Part shown: piece by piece, positions 12,065-23,499 of the stretch | How the letters are laid out: each line of letters begins with the position of its first letter | Position numbering within the stretch: the first letter of the stretch is position 1 | DNA from: Geosiphon pyriformis | Lineage: Eukaryota > Glomeromycota > Glomeromycetes > Archaeosporales > Geosiphonaceae | Length of the DNA stretch: 64,000 nucleotides | NCBI GenBank assembly: GCA_016748015.1 | Contig: JAAOMT010000402.1 | Span: 11,115 to 75,114 of the forward strand | Direction: 5' to 3' | Notes under the pieces: model-generated | The model's database searches: none | What the model was told of the DNA's origin: nothing | Seen by the model: the letters and a program-made list of their open reading frames with translations, nothing else | Program-made: the position numbers and the translations under genes

Positions 12065-13499
12065 TCATGCTAAGCCGGGACAGTTCCCCATTAGTTGATC
12101 AAAATATGGACCTTTATGTGATAAAAAGTTACCTTTTTGACCCTTATTACATGCCTTTGAATAGAAAAGGGTATACACTCGTCTTAAAGACATTTACACT
12201 ATAAGTCATATATACAAATTAAAAAAATAATAAAAATTTTCTCACCTTTGACTCTTCTCTTAAAAAATTTTTTGAAATAAAATTCAGACATTTGTGTACA
12301 ATAGGTTTTTCTGAACATTCGCAATTTGTTTCTATCCAGTACTCAGTACCATGATGTTGGTATGGTTGATTGTCTAACATTCCTTTCGGTAATTGCGGAA
12401 TGGCATCGTCATTAAAAGTAATACGATAGATTTTGAAGGAACGTTCATCAATCATTCGTCGAAATTGGGCATTAGCGAATCGAGGTTGGCCAAAATTGTA
12501 TACAGTGATATCGAATCTTGCACCTGAATATATTGAAGTGCAAAAGAACAGACCTAAAAGATTTGCATATACTTGAGCATGATAATTCAAGTTCAAGAAA
12601 AAGCTTAATATATTTTAATATAAAGGATATGTTATTTCCAAGAAAATATTTTCAAAAATTATAACAAGCCTACTTCCGCCAACGCTAAATCCCGTTATGC
12701 TAAGTTTTCTTTTTTTCAATTTCGGATTGGCAAGCTTTAAAATTTTATGTGCTGACATGACTTTAACAAGAAGTTGATCTTTGGCTTTTTTCCAAGTTTC
12801 TAAAATAATTTTATCGATTCCACCTTTTGAAATTTCAAAATTTTCAAACTCTTTTGATCCCCATGACATCCATTGAATGTCTATTGGTTCTATTGCATTA
12901 ATATATACAATAATTTCTTGTGTTTCCTTAAATGCAATAGCATCAGCTCAAAGTTTCCCAAAAATTAAAAAAGTTGTTTTGTTAAAAATTATATTATTTT
13001 TAAGAAATGGGTCAAGTTGAATGGAAAATTTACCCCAAATTCCTGTTGTGACCAAGTGATGTGTGTCATTAAGACAAAATGCTCGATTCGAATAATATGC
13101 AAATTTTTTAAAACTATCTAAAAGCTTTTCGTCCTTTATTTCGTTTCGATACGAAGATAAATCTGATATTGAATTTCTTTTATAGATTATAGTTTTTGGT
13201 GGTATTATCAAATTAATTTTATCCGAAATTGATTTAGGAAATATTAATGTTGTTGATATCTTGTTATTCTTTAAATCATTGATATATCCCGGAGAATCAA
13301 AGTAGAATTTAAGAAAATTTATTGGATAAACATTTTGACTAATTCTTTGCTTAAAAATCTTCCACTGTGTAAAGATACAACTTTTCACAGTAAAAGAAGA
13401 TTGTAAAAAATGTTTAAATAAAAAAAATAATGTTAATAACAAAATGGCTATTTTAAAGAAAATAGAATGTGAACTCTTTTTTTTAAGTGAAAAATGCAT
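12065..13499 (-). CDS. Membrane-anchored class 3 lipase-like protein with catalytic Ser (paralogue L4)
   Basis: Exons 13499-13034, 12946-12674, 12571-12246 and 12154-12065 give 384 residues. A hydrophobic anchor lies near the N-terminus (about residues 14-30). The core reads EIIVYINAIEP, SITGFSVGG with Ser243 at the nucleophile position, NFGQPRFANAQF, YRITFNDDAIPQLP and YQHHGTEYWIE. Unlike L1-L3 it keeps Ser, so it is the only one of the four with a plausible full Ser-Asp-His triad. Gly before Ser is followed by Phe and not His (GFSVGG). The last exon has ACNK...HKGPYF and a Cys, as in the others. The third acceptor was chosen by phase. Confidence 0.78.
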
Positions 13500-13671
13500 A
13501 ATATGAAAAGAATTATCTCTTGATAATTAAAGAAAATAGTGTTTTAAATAGCCATTTTTTGTTTAAAATTTAGAAACTTTTATGATTATGCAAAAAGACC
13601 CTTTGTTTTTTTTTGTGTGTTTAGTATATAAGTTTAATCTAATAAACAACATTATTATCAATCGAATACTG

Positions 13672-13711
<40 letters not shown>

Positions 13712-14515
13712 CTTAATTATTGTTCTAAATATTTACTTTATCAGAAAAACTAATATTTTTAATAGTTATATAGTTATATATTATACTAATTTTTATACAT
13801 TTAATTTTAATAATATTCTCCTTAGAAAACTTTAAACCCTTGAAAAAAAAACCCATTCCACCAAAAGCTAATTAAAAAGTTATGACAAGATGAAATGATA
13901 GTATATAAGCGTTTATATTTTATGATTACCTGTTTGAATTAAATGCTTGTGACATTACACTATATTCTATTTTACAAGTTTACAGAAATTTTGAAAAATC
14001 CTGAATGATACAGCTATGATAAATTAAATAATTATCAAATAAACTTTATGATAATATTTATATTTGTTAAATTTACTATAAATTTATGATATTTTGATCA
14101 AATTAATAAGTACAATTAATTTAAATTTTACTTTATTAAAGCCGAAATTATTAATTTTATGTTAACCATTAATGCTTTTTTTTAATTTTAAGAAAAAAAT
14201 TATTATACAAATTCAATATTCATTAATTTAAATTGCAATAAAAAATTTGTTTCTATATATATTTTGATATTTTTTGTTTATAATGACGGAAACATCATTT
14301 TAAGAATTTGTCGCGTTACCAACCTCCTTTCAAAAAAAAGCCGACGCCTAAATCTTATTTTTGTTTCCCTTGATGTCACAAAACTTCCTATTTATTTATG
14401 CTGTCTTCGGTTTTATCTTTTCACACCTAAATAATGCACCCTAACCCCATAAAACCAAACGATAAAGTTATTAAGAACTTTTGACGCAATAATCATCACA
14501 ATACAACCGAATTTA

Positions 14516-14788
14516 CTAATTAACTTTGCTCCTATCAATGTTACTTCGTCCTACTTTGCAAAAATAGCTACATTTCGGATATTCATTGTCTTGACCGCTC
14601 ACAAGCTTAGTTCTCGTAAAAGTCACCACATCGGCAAAATCGTCCACAGAAATCATTTCGTTACGGCAGAAGCGTTCAAAGAAATGCATCCAGGGCAAAT
14701 CAACAAGTCCTGGGGCTACATTGTCATCATGTTCTTCACCTCCAATAATAACTTTGTGATAACTCCAAGCAAGACTTCTACATGTCAA
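14516..14788 (-). pseudogene. Unidentified open stretch, possible relic exon
   Basis: A 90-codon open frame of higher GC than its surroundings, with protein-like composition (segments such as GLVDLPWMHFFERFCRNEM and DDFADVVTFTRTKL). It has no ATG; a possible acceptor (CCGCAG) precedes it and a possible donor lies after FCK. I do not recognise the family. The plus strand also has an 86-codon frame here (14591-14851), so strand is not certain. It could be a fragment of a mobile element or an exon of a lost gene. Confidence 0.25.
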
Positions 14789-15330
14789 GTTCTGCGGTGG
14801 TCATTATATATAACTCGGACGTCAAATCTATTAAGAATATTTGAAGTATAATGTAGGAGAAAAGTAAAAGGAAGGATGGCAAAAAAAATACAGCACCTTA
14901 CGAGGTTTTTATTAGGCTAATATAAAGAATAGGCAAACTTTCCAGAGGTGTTACTTATTAATTTTTTTAGCATGTTTGCCCTATATATTCAAGCTTTTCA
15001 AATATTGACAGATATCCTCATGGTCTAAGATGACAATGTCACGTACTACATATATGTGCATAGGATAACTAATTTGATGAAGCAGCAAGTCATTGAAAAT
15101 TACTGCTTTATTAACAGAATATACTAAGTCTAAAGAGCAAATGCGCATTTAAAATCAACACAACGCTATTTATTAGTAAAACATCTTTTCTAGTATCTAG
15201 AGGATAACTAATAATCTTTGAAAGACTGTCCCGAATTCAATAAAATTATAAAAATATTATCACGAGGTTAAATGAACATCCCAATTTAGTGTAAGATGCA
15301 AGATCTTACGCCATATTGAATACAGTAATT

Positions 15331-15351
15331 CCGCGCGCGTAACCAAATATG
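15331..15351 (+). promoter_or_regulatory. Conserved CGCGTAACCAAATATG motif upstream of K1
   Basis: The motif GCGTAACCAAATATG recurs at 25579-25596 (with one mismatch) and 29519-29537, about 150 bp upstream of each kelch start. Retention inside otherwise drifting flanks suggests a regulatory element, but shared ancestry of the flank could also explain it. Confidence 0.4.
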
Positions 15352-15422
15352 CCTCACAATCACCAAAAGCTTTAATAGATGCCATATTAAGAAATTACAA
15401 TGTTCGCAATCTAAAATTTAAT

Positions 15423-15430
15423 TATAAAAA
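15423..15430 (+). promoter_or_regulatory. TATA box of kelch gene K1
   Basis: TATAAAAA lies 71 bp before the chosen ATG at 15494. Equivalent boxes precede K2 (25667), K3 (29606) and K4 (about 52867, minus) at 66-77 bp. Confidence 0.55.
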
Positions 15431-15493
15431 GTCTAACCCATTTTCACCTTCACTATTATGAACCTAATATACCATCTGCTCAAGACAGCACAA

Positions 15494-17248
15494 ATGATAC
15501 ACCTACTTCTTATTGTTCTTGTTTTATTACAAAACGATGCGATTCTTGTTTCTTCCTATTTCTCGCCATCCCCTCGGTGGGCTCATATAGCTTCTCTAAT
15601 TGATAAGAGAATTTATTTCGTTGGTGGAGTGATAAATTTGATTGATTATGCAATTGATAATGCATACCTAGATCTTTCTCAAAATTTTTCCACTAATTCA
15701 CCCGCTTTTTATGAAGTTGAAACATTACCCAGATCTCTAAATATGTCCTTCACATCAGCTGAGGTGGTAAAAACCAAAAATATAACTGAACTTATTGTAT
15801 TTGATGGAAATGTAAGTTTCTTAAGTCGAACTTTAATTATTAAAATACGTAGTTTTAATGCTCAAAAAAAAATTATTTTTCAAGTGGCTCGATCCCAAAA
15901 AGTATTATATTTACACCTGTAAAACAGATCAAAATAAGCTCACATGGTTTCAAAATAATGATGCTCAATCGGGAAATCCAGGGGCAAAGAGTTATATTAA
16001 TACAGTAATTGATAAAAAAGGAAGAATATATTTTTGGGGAGGGTTTCGGAATAATACTTACTTGGAGGATAAAGCAATGTATATATATAATACGAACTCT
16101 ACATCCTGGACTAAAATCGCGCCATTGAATTCTCCTTCACCAAGGTTTTCTTATACTGCCACATTATTACCAGATGGACGCATTATTTTTATTGGTGGGG
16201 TTGGCCATTTTTATCCAAATCCAGAAGCAGATCTGAGTGCGGTAATTTGCAATCTAAAGCTCGAGGGAAATTTATTATGAGTTCTTTAATTTTTGATTTT
16301 TTATATAGATCTTAATTTTTAATATCAATGAAAAGCCTGAGGATCCATGGTCTTATGAGGTTATTTAATATAAAAATATTAAATTAAATTTTTTTAATTT
16401 TGATGACACTAACTTTGGGTTAAAAATATAAACAGTCAGCAAAAAGCGTCGTTGCTCTAGGATCTAGGAGGGGACATACAGCAATCCTTGGTAATTTAAT
16501 AATTGATTGTAAATTTTTATTATTGAATTTGTCTTTAATATCATTAAAACTATTTAGCCTCTGATGAATACAATATCATAATTTATGGGGGTCATGACAA
16601 CTTCACTCGTCCAGCTAATCCTTTAATGGTTTTAGATACAAAAACATTTATATGGTCAGTACCAATTGTAGAATCTCTTCCTAATGATTTATCAGTGCTC
16701 TCTTATCATACCGCTACAAGATATCAAAACTTGATGATTATTGCATTTGGTAAGTCTTCTTAACGCCCTACTTTTAATTGCCTCAATTCAAATCTTTATA
16801 ATAATATTTTTGCAATATAGGGCTTCATGATTACAAATCCCCAGATTTTAATTCGAGTAAAGAAATAAGAATATTTGATATATCTAATGGAACTTTTAAG
16901 TGGCTACAAAATTATGTAGCTCCTGAAATCACCGAAACTCCATCAGGTCCCGGGATGACCGAAACTGCAGTAGGTCCCGTGACAACCGAACCTTCCCCTC
17001 CGAATAATTTAGGACTTATTATTGGAGTCCTTCTTGCCTCAATTGGTTTAATATTTTTGGGATCAGCTTTTGTATTTATTTTATATCGTCGCCGCTCAAC
17101 AAAGGCTAATAATATTCAAGGAAACGCAACAAACAACCAAGTAATCGAAAATTCAAGATTTCAGCCACATTTGTCTATGGTAGTACCAAATGTCTCTAAT
17201 TTAGCAACCGAAGTAAAAATTGATTCTACCTTTCATAGGTTTATATGA
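15494..17248 (+). CDS. Kelch-repeat single-pass membrane protein (K1, intact)
   Basis: Six exons: 15494-15811, 15885-16241, 16309-16359, 16436-16490, 16558-16749, 16821-17248; 466 residues. The start is the second Met of the frame because the paralogues align there. Residues 1-20 are a signal peptide (MIHLLLIVLVLLQNDAILVS). At least five kelch blade motifs are visible: RIYFVGG, RIYFWGG, RIIFIGG, IIIYGGHDN and LMIIAFG. After the propeller comes a Thr/Pro-rich stalk, then a membrane helix (GLIIGVLLASIGLIFLGSAF), RRRS stop-transfer and an Asn-rich cytosolic tail. It is likely a cell-surface or endomembrane receptor-like protein with an extracytosolic propeller. The third intron has a weak GTTATT donor, conserved in all copies. 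The ligand is unknown. Confidence 0.82.
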
Positions 17249-18690
17249 AGCAGATAACTCTATATTACACCTTTTGATATTACCCATTAGGTGGTAGGCT
17301 ATAATATTATTTGATTTTCATTCAATAATGTTACTTCAAAGTTAATATAAACGTTTTTAAAATTTAATGTTTTAATGACTTCAACCGAAATTTAATTTCT
17401 CATTCAATATCTTTCGAGAATGGTGTCTTTTCTGAAAGAATCTCGAGTCTTTATAATGAAGTGATAGTATTCATCAAAATATAAATTGACAAAAATTTCC
17501 TTATTTTTAAATCAAGATATCAGTGTGGTGAAATCAAGAAATCTATATAGTTTTAAAGTTGGGCTTGTTTTGAAATATCCTATTGCTGCTACCTTACATT
17601 TCCTAGGTCAGACTTAAAATGTCACCTCAATCTCAGTGCCATTATAGTGTGCTAAATTTTTGATTCTCCATGGAATATATACTCAGAGTGACTCAAATGC
17701 CGGAAGATTAAATTCTTAAATGTTAGACTTTTTATAATTAAATTTTAGCAAGGTTATAAACATTGTGAAAATTTCTAATTTCTTAATATGGCATCTATTC
17801 TCTTGATGACCTAATTTTGGCTCATGGTAATTATAAAACATACTTGCTTATGCGAATAAGTTGAACAATACTGCATTTAATATGGCGTAAGACCTTGCAT
17901 ATTACACGCTAAATTAAAACCCGATATAACTGGGAAAGAATATTTTAATAATTTTAAAAAATGTTACTAATAAATAGCGTTATGCTGATTTCAATGCGCA
18001 TTTGAGCTTAAAACCTTCAATTGATAACCACTTTACATAGAATTCAGAAAACTTTGTTATTCTATGCACGACTTATTTTTTATACATGTAGTACAAAATA
18101 TTGTCCCATCTTGGATTAGGATATATGTCAATAGGTGATTTGCGAGACCTTTTTATAATAACTCATTAGGTCATTTGAGGATTCTTACACAAAATCAGTA
18201 GCTAAATCATAGCTAAAAAGCTTTTCTACTTTTTTAAAGGCATATTTTTAATCGGGTAATTGTATTTTAAATATTGTTACCTATTCTTAGCGTTGATGTA
18301 ATAATTCTTGAAACACCAGATTCAGAAATTATTATTTATGCCATTTAAATTCGAATTAATAAATCTTTAGTTTTTATGAGTCGTAAGTTCTTTGAAAGTT
18401 GAAATTGCTTAATCTTATAATCCAATATTCCTTGCTGGATGTGGAAGAAAATCTATTATTGAATGAAAATTACACTAATTCATAGAAGATTTAATGTGCA
18501 CCCGCATCGTTACATAACTCAAATTTATTGGGTCTAAATAAATAATATTCATCTAATAGATCAATAATTTGTTTTAGTATTCAATATATGAAATCTTTCT
18601 TTTGTGATAGAAATATATAGTCCTGGTCAGAACAAAATAAAATAGATAAATCTTCAAATCTTCAAAGGAGCTTTACAAATTAATGGATAT
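17249..18690. repeat. Inverted copy of kelch 5' flank
   Basis: From about 17.65 to 18.6 kb the plus strand resembles the plus strand at 52.85-53.55 kb, which is the upstream flank of the minus-strand kelch gene K4. K1 is therefore flanked by an inverted 5'-flank copy with no kelch coding sequence attached, probably what is left of a deleted head-to-tail or palindromic copy. Confidence 0.45.
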
Positions 18691-18699
18691 CTGACCATA

Positions 18700-18905
18700 A
18701 ACACATAGAAAATCTCCTTAATGGGTGAATTTGTACCATACCATAACTTAGTTTTATTAAATGGGGGTATGCTATCAAATAATAATTCTCCATCTCCAAC
18801 CTTTTTTGACAAATAATAAATAAAATAATTTTTGCTTTTTAAATATCTGGAACATTATTGAGATAGCTTAATGTTTTAGAATTCTGATTCAGTTAGTATT
18901 TTTTT
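18700..18905 (+). repeat. Truncated relic of the CaaX-gene repeat unit
   Basis: This stretch matches the far upstream part of the CaaX gene copy at 48.8 kb (48410-48660), including GGGGGTATG and CTCCATCTCCAACCTTTTTT. The match stops near 18905, before the TATA box and coding region, so no gene is present. Confidence 0.55.
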
Positions 18906-21900
18906 TTAATAATAAATGGTCGCGTAAAGGCCCATAATGTTTTGCTAAAAAACTAGTCGTGTTTTCTTAATTTTCTTTTCTTCAATCTAATTAAAATAAA
19001 AATTCAATTTGATAAACAAAAGAAATTGTCAAGAATCGCAATATTTACTTTTTTCAAGAAATAATTTTAGGTTTCCATTACTGATTAAAAAAATGAATGT
19101 AGAAACAAAATATTCTTTATATTATTTACGATATTTGTTTTTATTAGTCGGATCACAAACTGCTCAAAATAATAACATTGTTAGTCTTTGATTAGATTCA
19201 AGTTTATTATTTAAAAAGATTCTTGAAATCAAAAAAAAATTGGAAGAGCTTTGCCAGAGGCTGATCTAAGCCTCATATTAAAAGCACATAAGTAATATAT
19301 TTTTGGCTATGATGAGTGAACAACTTTACAAATTAAATAAAATTATGAACAATTATAAGTCAAGATAAATGAATTTAAAATTTGCTAATTATTATAAGAT
19401 TTTTAGAAATATAAAAACTTTGGGCATTAATAATAAGTAATTTGAAATGTTAAGTATCTACATATTTATTATTCATTCTAGAAAGTCAAAAAACCTGAAA
19501 TCATTCAAATCGTCAAATGGGCTCATAAAATGAAATAATTATTAAATTTTGGCATTAAGATATTTGAAAATTATAAATTGTTGGATTTTTTAATCAGATC
19601 AAGATGCATGTTTTTGAACAGAAATTTAAAATTTTACTTCATGCTCTGAAAAAAGTAAATTTGTTAGTTTAAAGAATCCCATAAACTTTATGCAAATTTT
19701 TTTTCAAAAATTCTGTATTCAATTCTGTGATATAAAACGTATTACCAGAAGTTGTTTTTCGTTCACGATCATAATCATCAATTGGAAATTTAAGCTGCCA
19801 ATCATCATCTGAATCACTTATTCTAAACAATTTATTTTAATTTCATGGTTACCCGAATGTTTTTTTCACGCTTCCTTTTATATTGAGTGCAGCAAATACC
19901 TAACCAAGAGTGAATTTAATTTATCAGTCCTCATGCTAAACCCTACAAATATAAACTGATTTCAAATTATCTGACTTTAATTTTTTTTCTCAGAGTTTAT
20001 ATAATTCTGAGACAAGACGTATGCTACTTGTCGGTAAGAAATAATTTACCATTTTCTGTGTATGCTATCGGGTTTAATAAATTAAATTAAATCAAATTCT
20101 ACAGCTGTTTGATGATATCAATTATCAACGCTAACAAAAATTTAGAGAGAAACCTTAAAAATTCAAAATTAATATTTGCCGACTATAAAATTTAGCCTTT
20201 CCATTTCTTCCTAAAATGTTTTTGCAAATTATACCTTTAATATCATCTTTCATTATCACTAAACTAGTGATTGGTATAATAATTGAGCCCCTCAAGAGAA
20301 GACTGAAAGTCTTTTTTGGAGATTCACTTGTCGAATAATTTAGTTTGAAGGAAGTTGATACTGTAAAATTCCCCGAGTGAATTTACCTCTTTTTTGAATT
20401 TAAAGAAAATATATTAGAAGCTTTTTTTGTTCACAATAAATGTATTTCTAGATAAAAATATTAAAATTTTCAGGAACGTGTTTGGCAAAAAAGATTTTGA
20501 ATTGATATTAAATAATAATACATGAATACTGATAATATCCTTTGTTTTATGATGAAAATTTAACGCTCTATCCGGAAAATATAAAAAGCTGCTTAGTTTC
20601 ATCAGTCCCTGCACAAAAACTATAGTCAATATCTTGAATTCTATTTATTTCGTCCAAAAGAATTATATTGAAATTTTAGCAGCATGGATTTTTTAATACA
20701 TAATAAAACAAAAGTGTGATTTGTATTATGAAATAATTTTAAATTGTGTTTTAAAAATATAGAGGAAGCTTAAAAGCAAGTTAAGATATCAAACCACTGG
20801 TTAAATTTATTTAATTTTGGGCATTAAAAAGTTCCCTTTAATTTCGTTGCATATCTATTATATTCTTTTGGACAAGTCTTTTGCCATTTATAAGTCAAGT
20901 CAGAAGTGCTATATATGGCTGGAGATTCGCTTGCACAATTCAATTTTCAATGAGTGTTATGATAGTGGATGGGGAGCGACCAAAATGATTTAAACTTTAT
21001 TCAAAAGCAGCAGAGGTGACCTAAGTATTAACTTTGTCATTTGCCCTTTTATTAGCTATATAAGCAAGATGCAAAAAAGCATCTATCTGACAATAAAAAA
21101 TTATTTATCTTAATATTCTTTTCCTTTCAGATTAAAGTCATCATTTTCTTTCTTGAATTATGTGTTAAAATTTACAAGACTTGCTTTTGTAATTCACAGA
21201 ATAAACAATCTTAAAAAAATCTATCCTGTTGTTGAATTCTAAAAGCATTGTTCAAGACATAAAATTATAGCAGCTATGTTATTTTTTATTAAAAATCACA
21301 CATTATTCCTTTATCTTCAAATTTTCTTCGAAAAAATTAGTGACTGTGATTTTAAGACAATTAAATCCCTTGCATATTTAATTTGCCTTCTGTTGAAATT
21401 CTTAGTTAGATTTATATTACTCTTAATTACTTTATCCTCTGCTCATTAATATATTATTTCAATACATAACATTGTTATTAAATATAATTAGTTACCATAA
21501 TATTACACAAGCATTATAAATATGATACTTTTGTATTTAAAGTTATATTGATATTGTAAAACTATTTTTAGTTTTTTATAACCAATTATTTTAAAATTTT
21601 CTTAACTATTTTATACTTATTATGTAATTTTAGTAATTTTTTATTTTTCTTTGGAATTTCGATAATTGAATAAAGTATAAACATTTTTTTGCCTATTTTA
21701 TCTATTTTTGGTTATATTGTAAAACAATATAACAGATACAACAATATTAAATTTTTTTGGCAAGTATTACAGATTTTTATGTTATTTAAAAAATATTGCA
21801 CTTTTTTGAACATAGAGACTTGAGTTATAAGAAGCGAAAATTCTTATATACAGTATGATTTAAGCTATGATAATATTGTGCAGTGTTAAAATTATTTTTC

Positions 21901-23096
21901 AAATTTTTTGCTAAAACCAAAAAACACTACTGTAATTTTTTAATGTATACATAATATATCTTTGTTAATAACATAGGTTTTCAAGATTTTTTCAAATTAA
22001 ATGCAGTAGTATTCTTGACAAATTAATAAGTATAATTTAAGCATTGGTTATAACCTTCTATATTTTTTTATTACCAATGATCTTGTCAAACTTATATAAT
22101 GTTTTTCTTAATAAGAAATAATTTTTTGTTAGCTGTCAAATTAGTTTGTTGTGATTTAACATATAAATGAATTAATTGGTGTCATTTTTACAGTTTTAAA
22201 TAAGGCTTAAATTAGAATTTTTATAATTATTACTTTTTGATTATAATATAAGTGTAGAAATTTTACATTAGTGTATATAATCATATTGTTTTCTTAAGCC
22301 AAATTTGTTACAGCAATTTTCTTGAAATTTGAAAAAGTAAAAACTTTTTAAATTTTTAATCACATTAAATATTCTTTTTTTAAGATAATTTTTTTGGTGC
22401 AATAATATTTTTTACTAATAAATAATAATATTAACACCATAGAATTTAAAAAATTTACTGTTTTAAATTCTTTTATGTAACAATAATAGTAGAAATCAAA
22501 ATAACAAAATAAAACAATATCATCTATTTTTTATTAAATCAATTTACTTTTGAGCTTTATTTAATAAGTTTGTGCACTTAGCTTTAAATATTTAAAAACT
22601 TAACAAAATTTGTATAAAATGTACTTGAAAGTTTTTTCCTAGAATTTCTTGTTTACTACTTTTCAAACCAATTTTTGGTGCTAATAATATTTTTTTTGTT
22701 TTCAGGCTCCTTTTTTCTAATATTGTTATCAAAAAACAACTTTTAACTTAAAAAAGTAAAAAGAGTAGAAATTCAAGTTGTATTAATAAATAAATAAAAT
22801 TATTTAAACAACATTGAATTAATGCAAAAATATAATAAAGATTCAAAAATGATATTTATGTACTTTGGTTCTGAATAGTAGTATTAACTTTTGCTTTTTT
22901 ATCCATTATTAAAAGAAAATAATCATGCAAAGAGTCTCAATTTAGTATGCATTGATTTAGATAAAGTTTTAATGTTCCTCTTAAAAAAATATAAATCAAA
23001 AGGAATGGCCATGACTTTTATAAATTTCGGTTGATAATAAATTGATAACGGTGGTGGATATTTGAAGAGAATTATTATTGCCGATAAAATACAACT
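18906..23096. other. Gene-poor region with scattered relics
   Basis: No intact gene was found. A short protein-like stretch on the minus strand at about 19750-19830 (DSDDDWQLKFPIDDYDRERK) and the Sel1-like relic at 20.9 kb suggest decayed genes. 21.1-22.8 kb is AT-rich with nothing recognised. From 22.79 kb begins the CaaX repeat unit. Confidence 0.5.
20918..21040 (+). pseudogene. Decayed Sel1-repeat fragment
   Basis: Reading across several frame breaks gives GDSLAQFNF, then CYDSGWGATKND, then F-KSSRG, matching the Sel1 pattern seen intact at 54.2 kb (AGxxxAQxxLGxCYxxGxG, KAFxLFSKAAE). A similar short match lies near 20290. No open frame survives. Confidence 0.45.
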
Positions 23097-23228
23097 TTAC
23101 ATGATCGAGCATTGGCCAGTACCGCTACCGTCGTCTGGGTCACCGGTTGGTCCTTTAATAGAGCCGTTACCGGGAGCAATAATTGAGAGGGGATTAAAGG
23201 ACGATTGATTGTTGGTTGTTGGTTGCAT
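23097..23228 (-). CDS. 43-residue CaaX-box peptide gene, copy A (candidate lipopeptide pheromone precursor)
   Basis: A 132-bp intronless ORF from ATG at 23228 to TAA at 23099-23097. It starts MQPTTNNQSSFNPLSIIAPG, continues NGSIKGPTGDPDDG and ends SGTGQCSIM. The last four residues form a CaaX box (Cys40-Ser-Ile-Met), predicting farnesylation, AAX removal and carboxymethylation. It has no signal peptide, as expected for a-factor-type precursors. The protein is identical to copies C, D and F; relative to F this copy has four nucleotide differences, all synonymous. A TATA box sits about 100 bp upstream. Prenylation is inferred from the motif; a pheromone role is a hypothesis. A small prenylated membrane-bound peptide of another kind is possible. 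Confidence 0.8.
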   Translation of the reverse strand: MQPTTNNQSSFNPLSIIAPGNGSIKGPTGDPDDGSGTGQCSIM

Positions 23229-23329
23229 TTTTTCAAATTATTTGATTTACTTTTAACGTTGTTGTTTTGCTTTTTGTCTTTGTTATTTCAGTGAGATTGA
23301 GAGAAAAGAAATTGGGAAAGCATCACCAG

Positions 23330-23336
23330 TTTTATA
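23330..23336 (-). promoter_or_regulatory. TATA box of CaaX gene copy A
   Basis: TATAAAA in context GCTATAAAACTGG, about 100 bp upstream of the ATG; the box and its distance are conserved in all six copies. Confidence 0.65.
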
Positions 23337-23499
23337 GCAAAGCATCATAGCCTTCTCGCTAAGACTTAATATTAGAAACAATACTAACTGAATCAGAATG
23401 GTAAAATGCAAAAAATGTGACTAATAAGAGGTTGCCTTTATTGTTCTTTTTAATTATTATTTCGATAGATGCGTTGTTAAGAAGATTTCGACAAAAAAC

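Larger units (their letters stand above)
13500..15420. other. Intergenic with poly-A tract and upstream flank of kelch gene K1
   Basis: A 36-base A run lies at 13672-13707. From about 14930 the sequence resembles the 5' flanks of the other kelch genes, in inverted form also at 17.7-18.2 kb. The less AT-rich part around 14.3-14.9 kb contains the unidentified open stretch listed separately. Confidence 0.5.
22790..23490 (-). repeat. CaaX-gene repeat unit A
   Basis: Contains the CaaX gene at 23097-23228 with its TATA box, 5' leader and about 300 bp of 3' flank, all similar to the unit at 41.4-42.1 kb in the same orientation. Similarity on the upstream side stops near 23490, earlier than in the other units. 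Confidence 0.65.
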
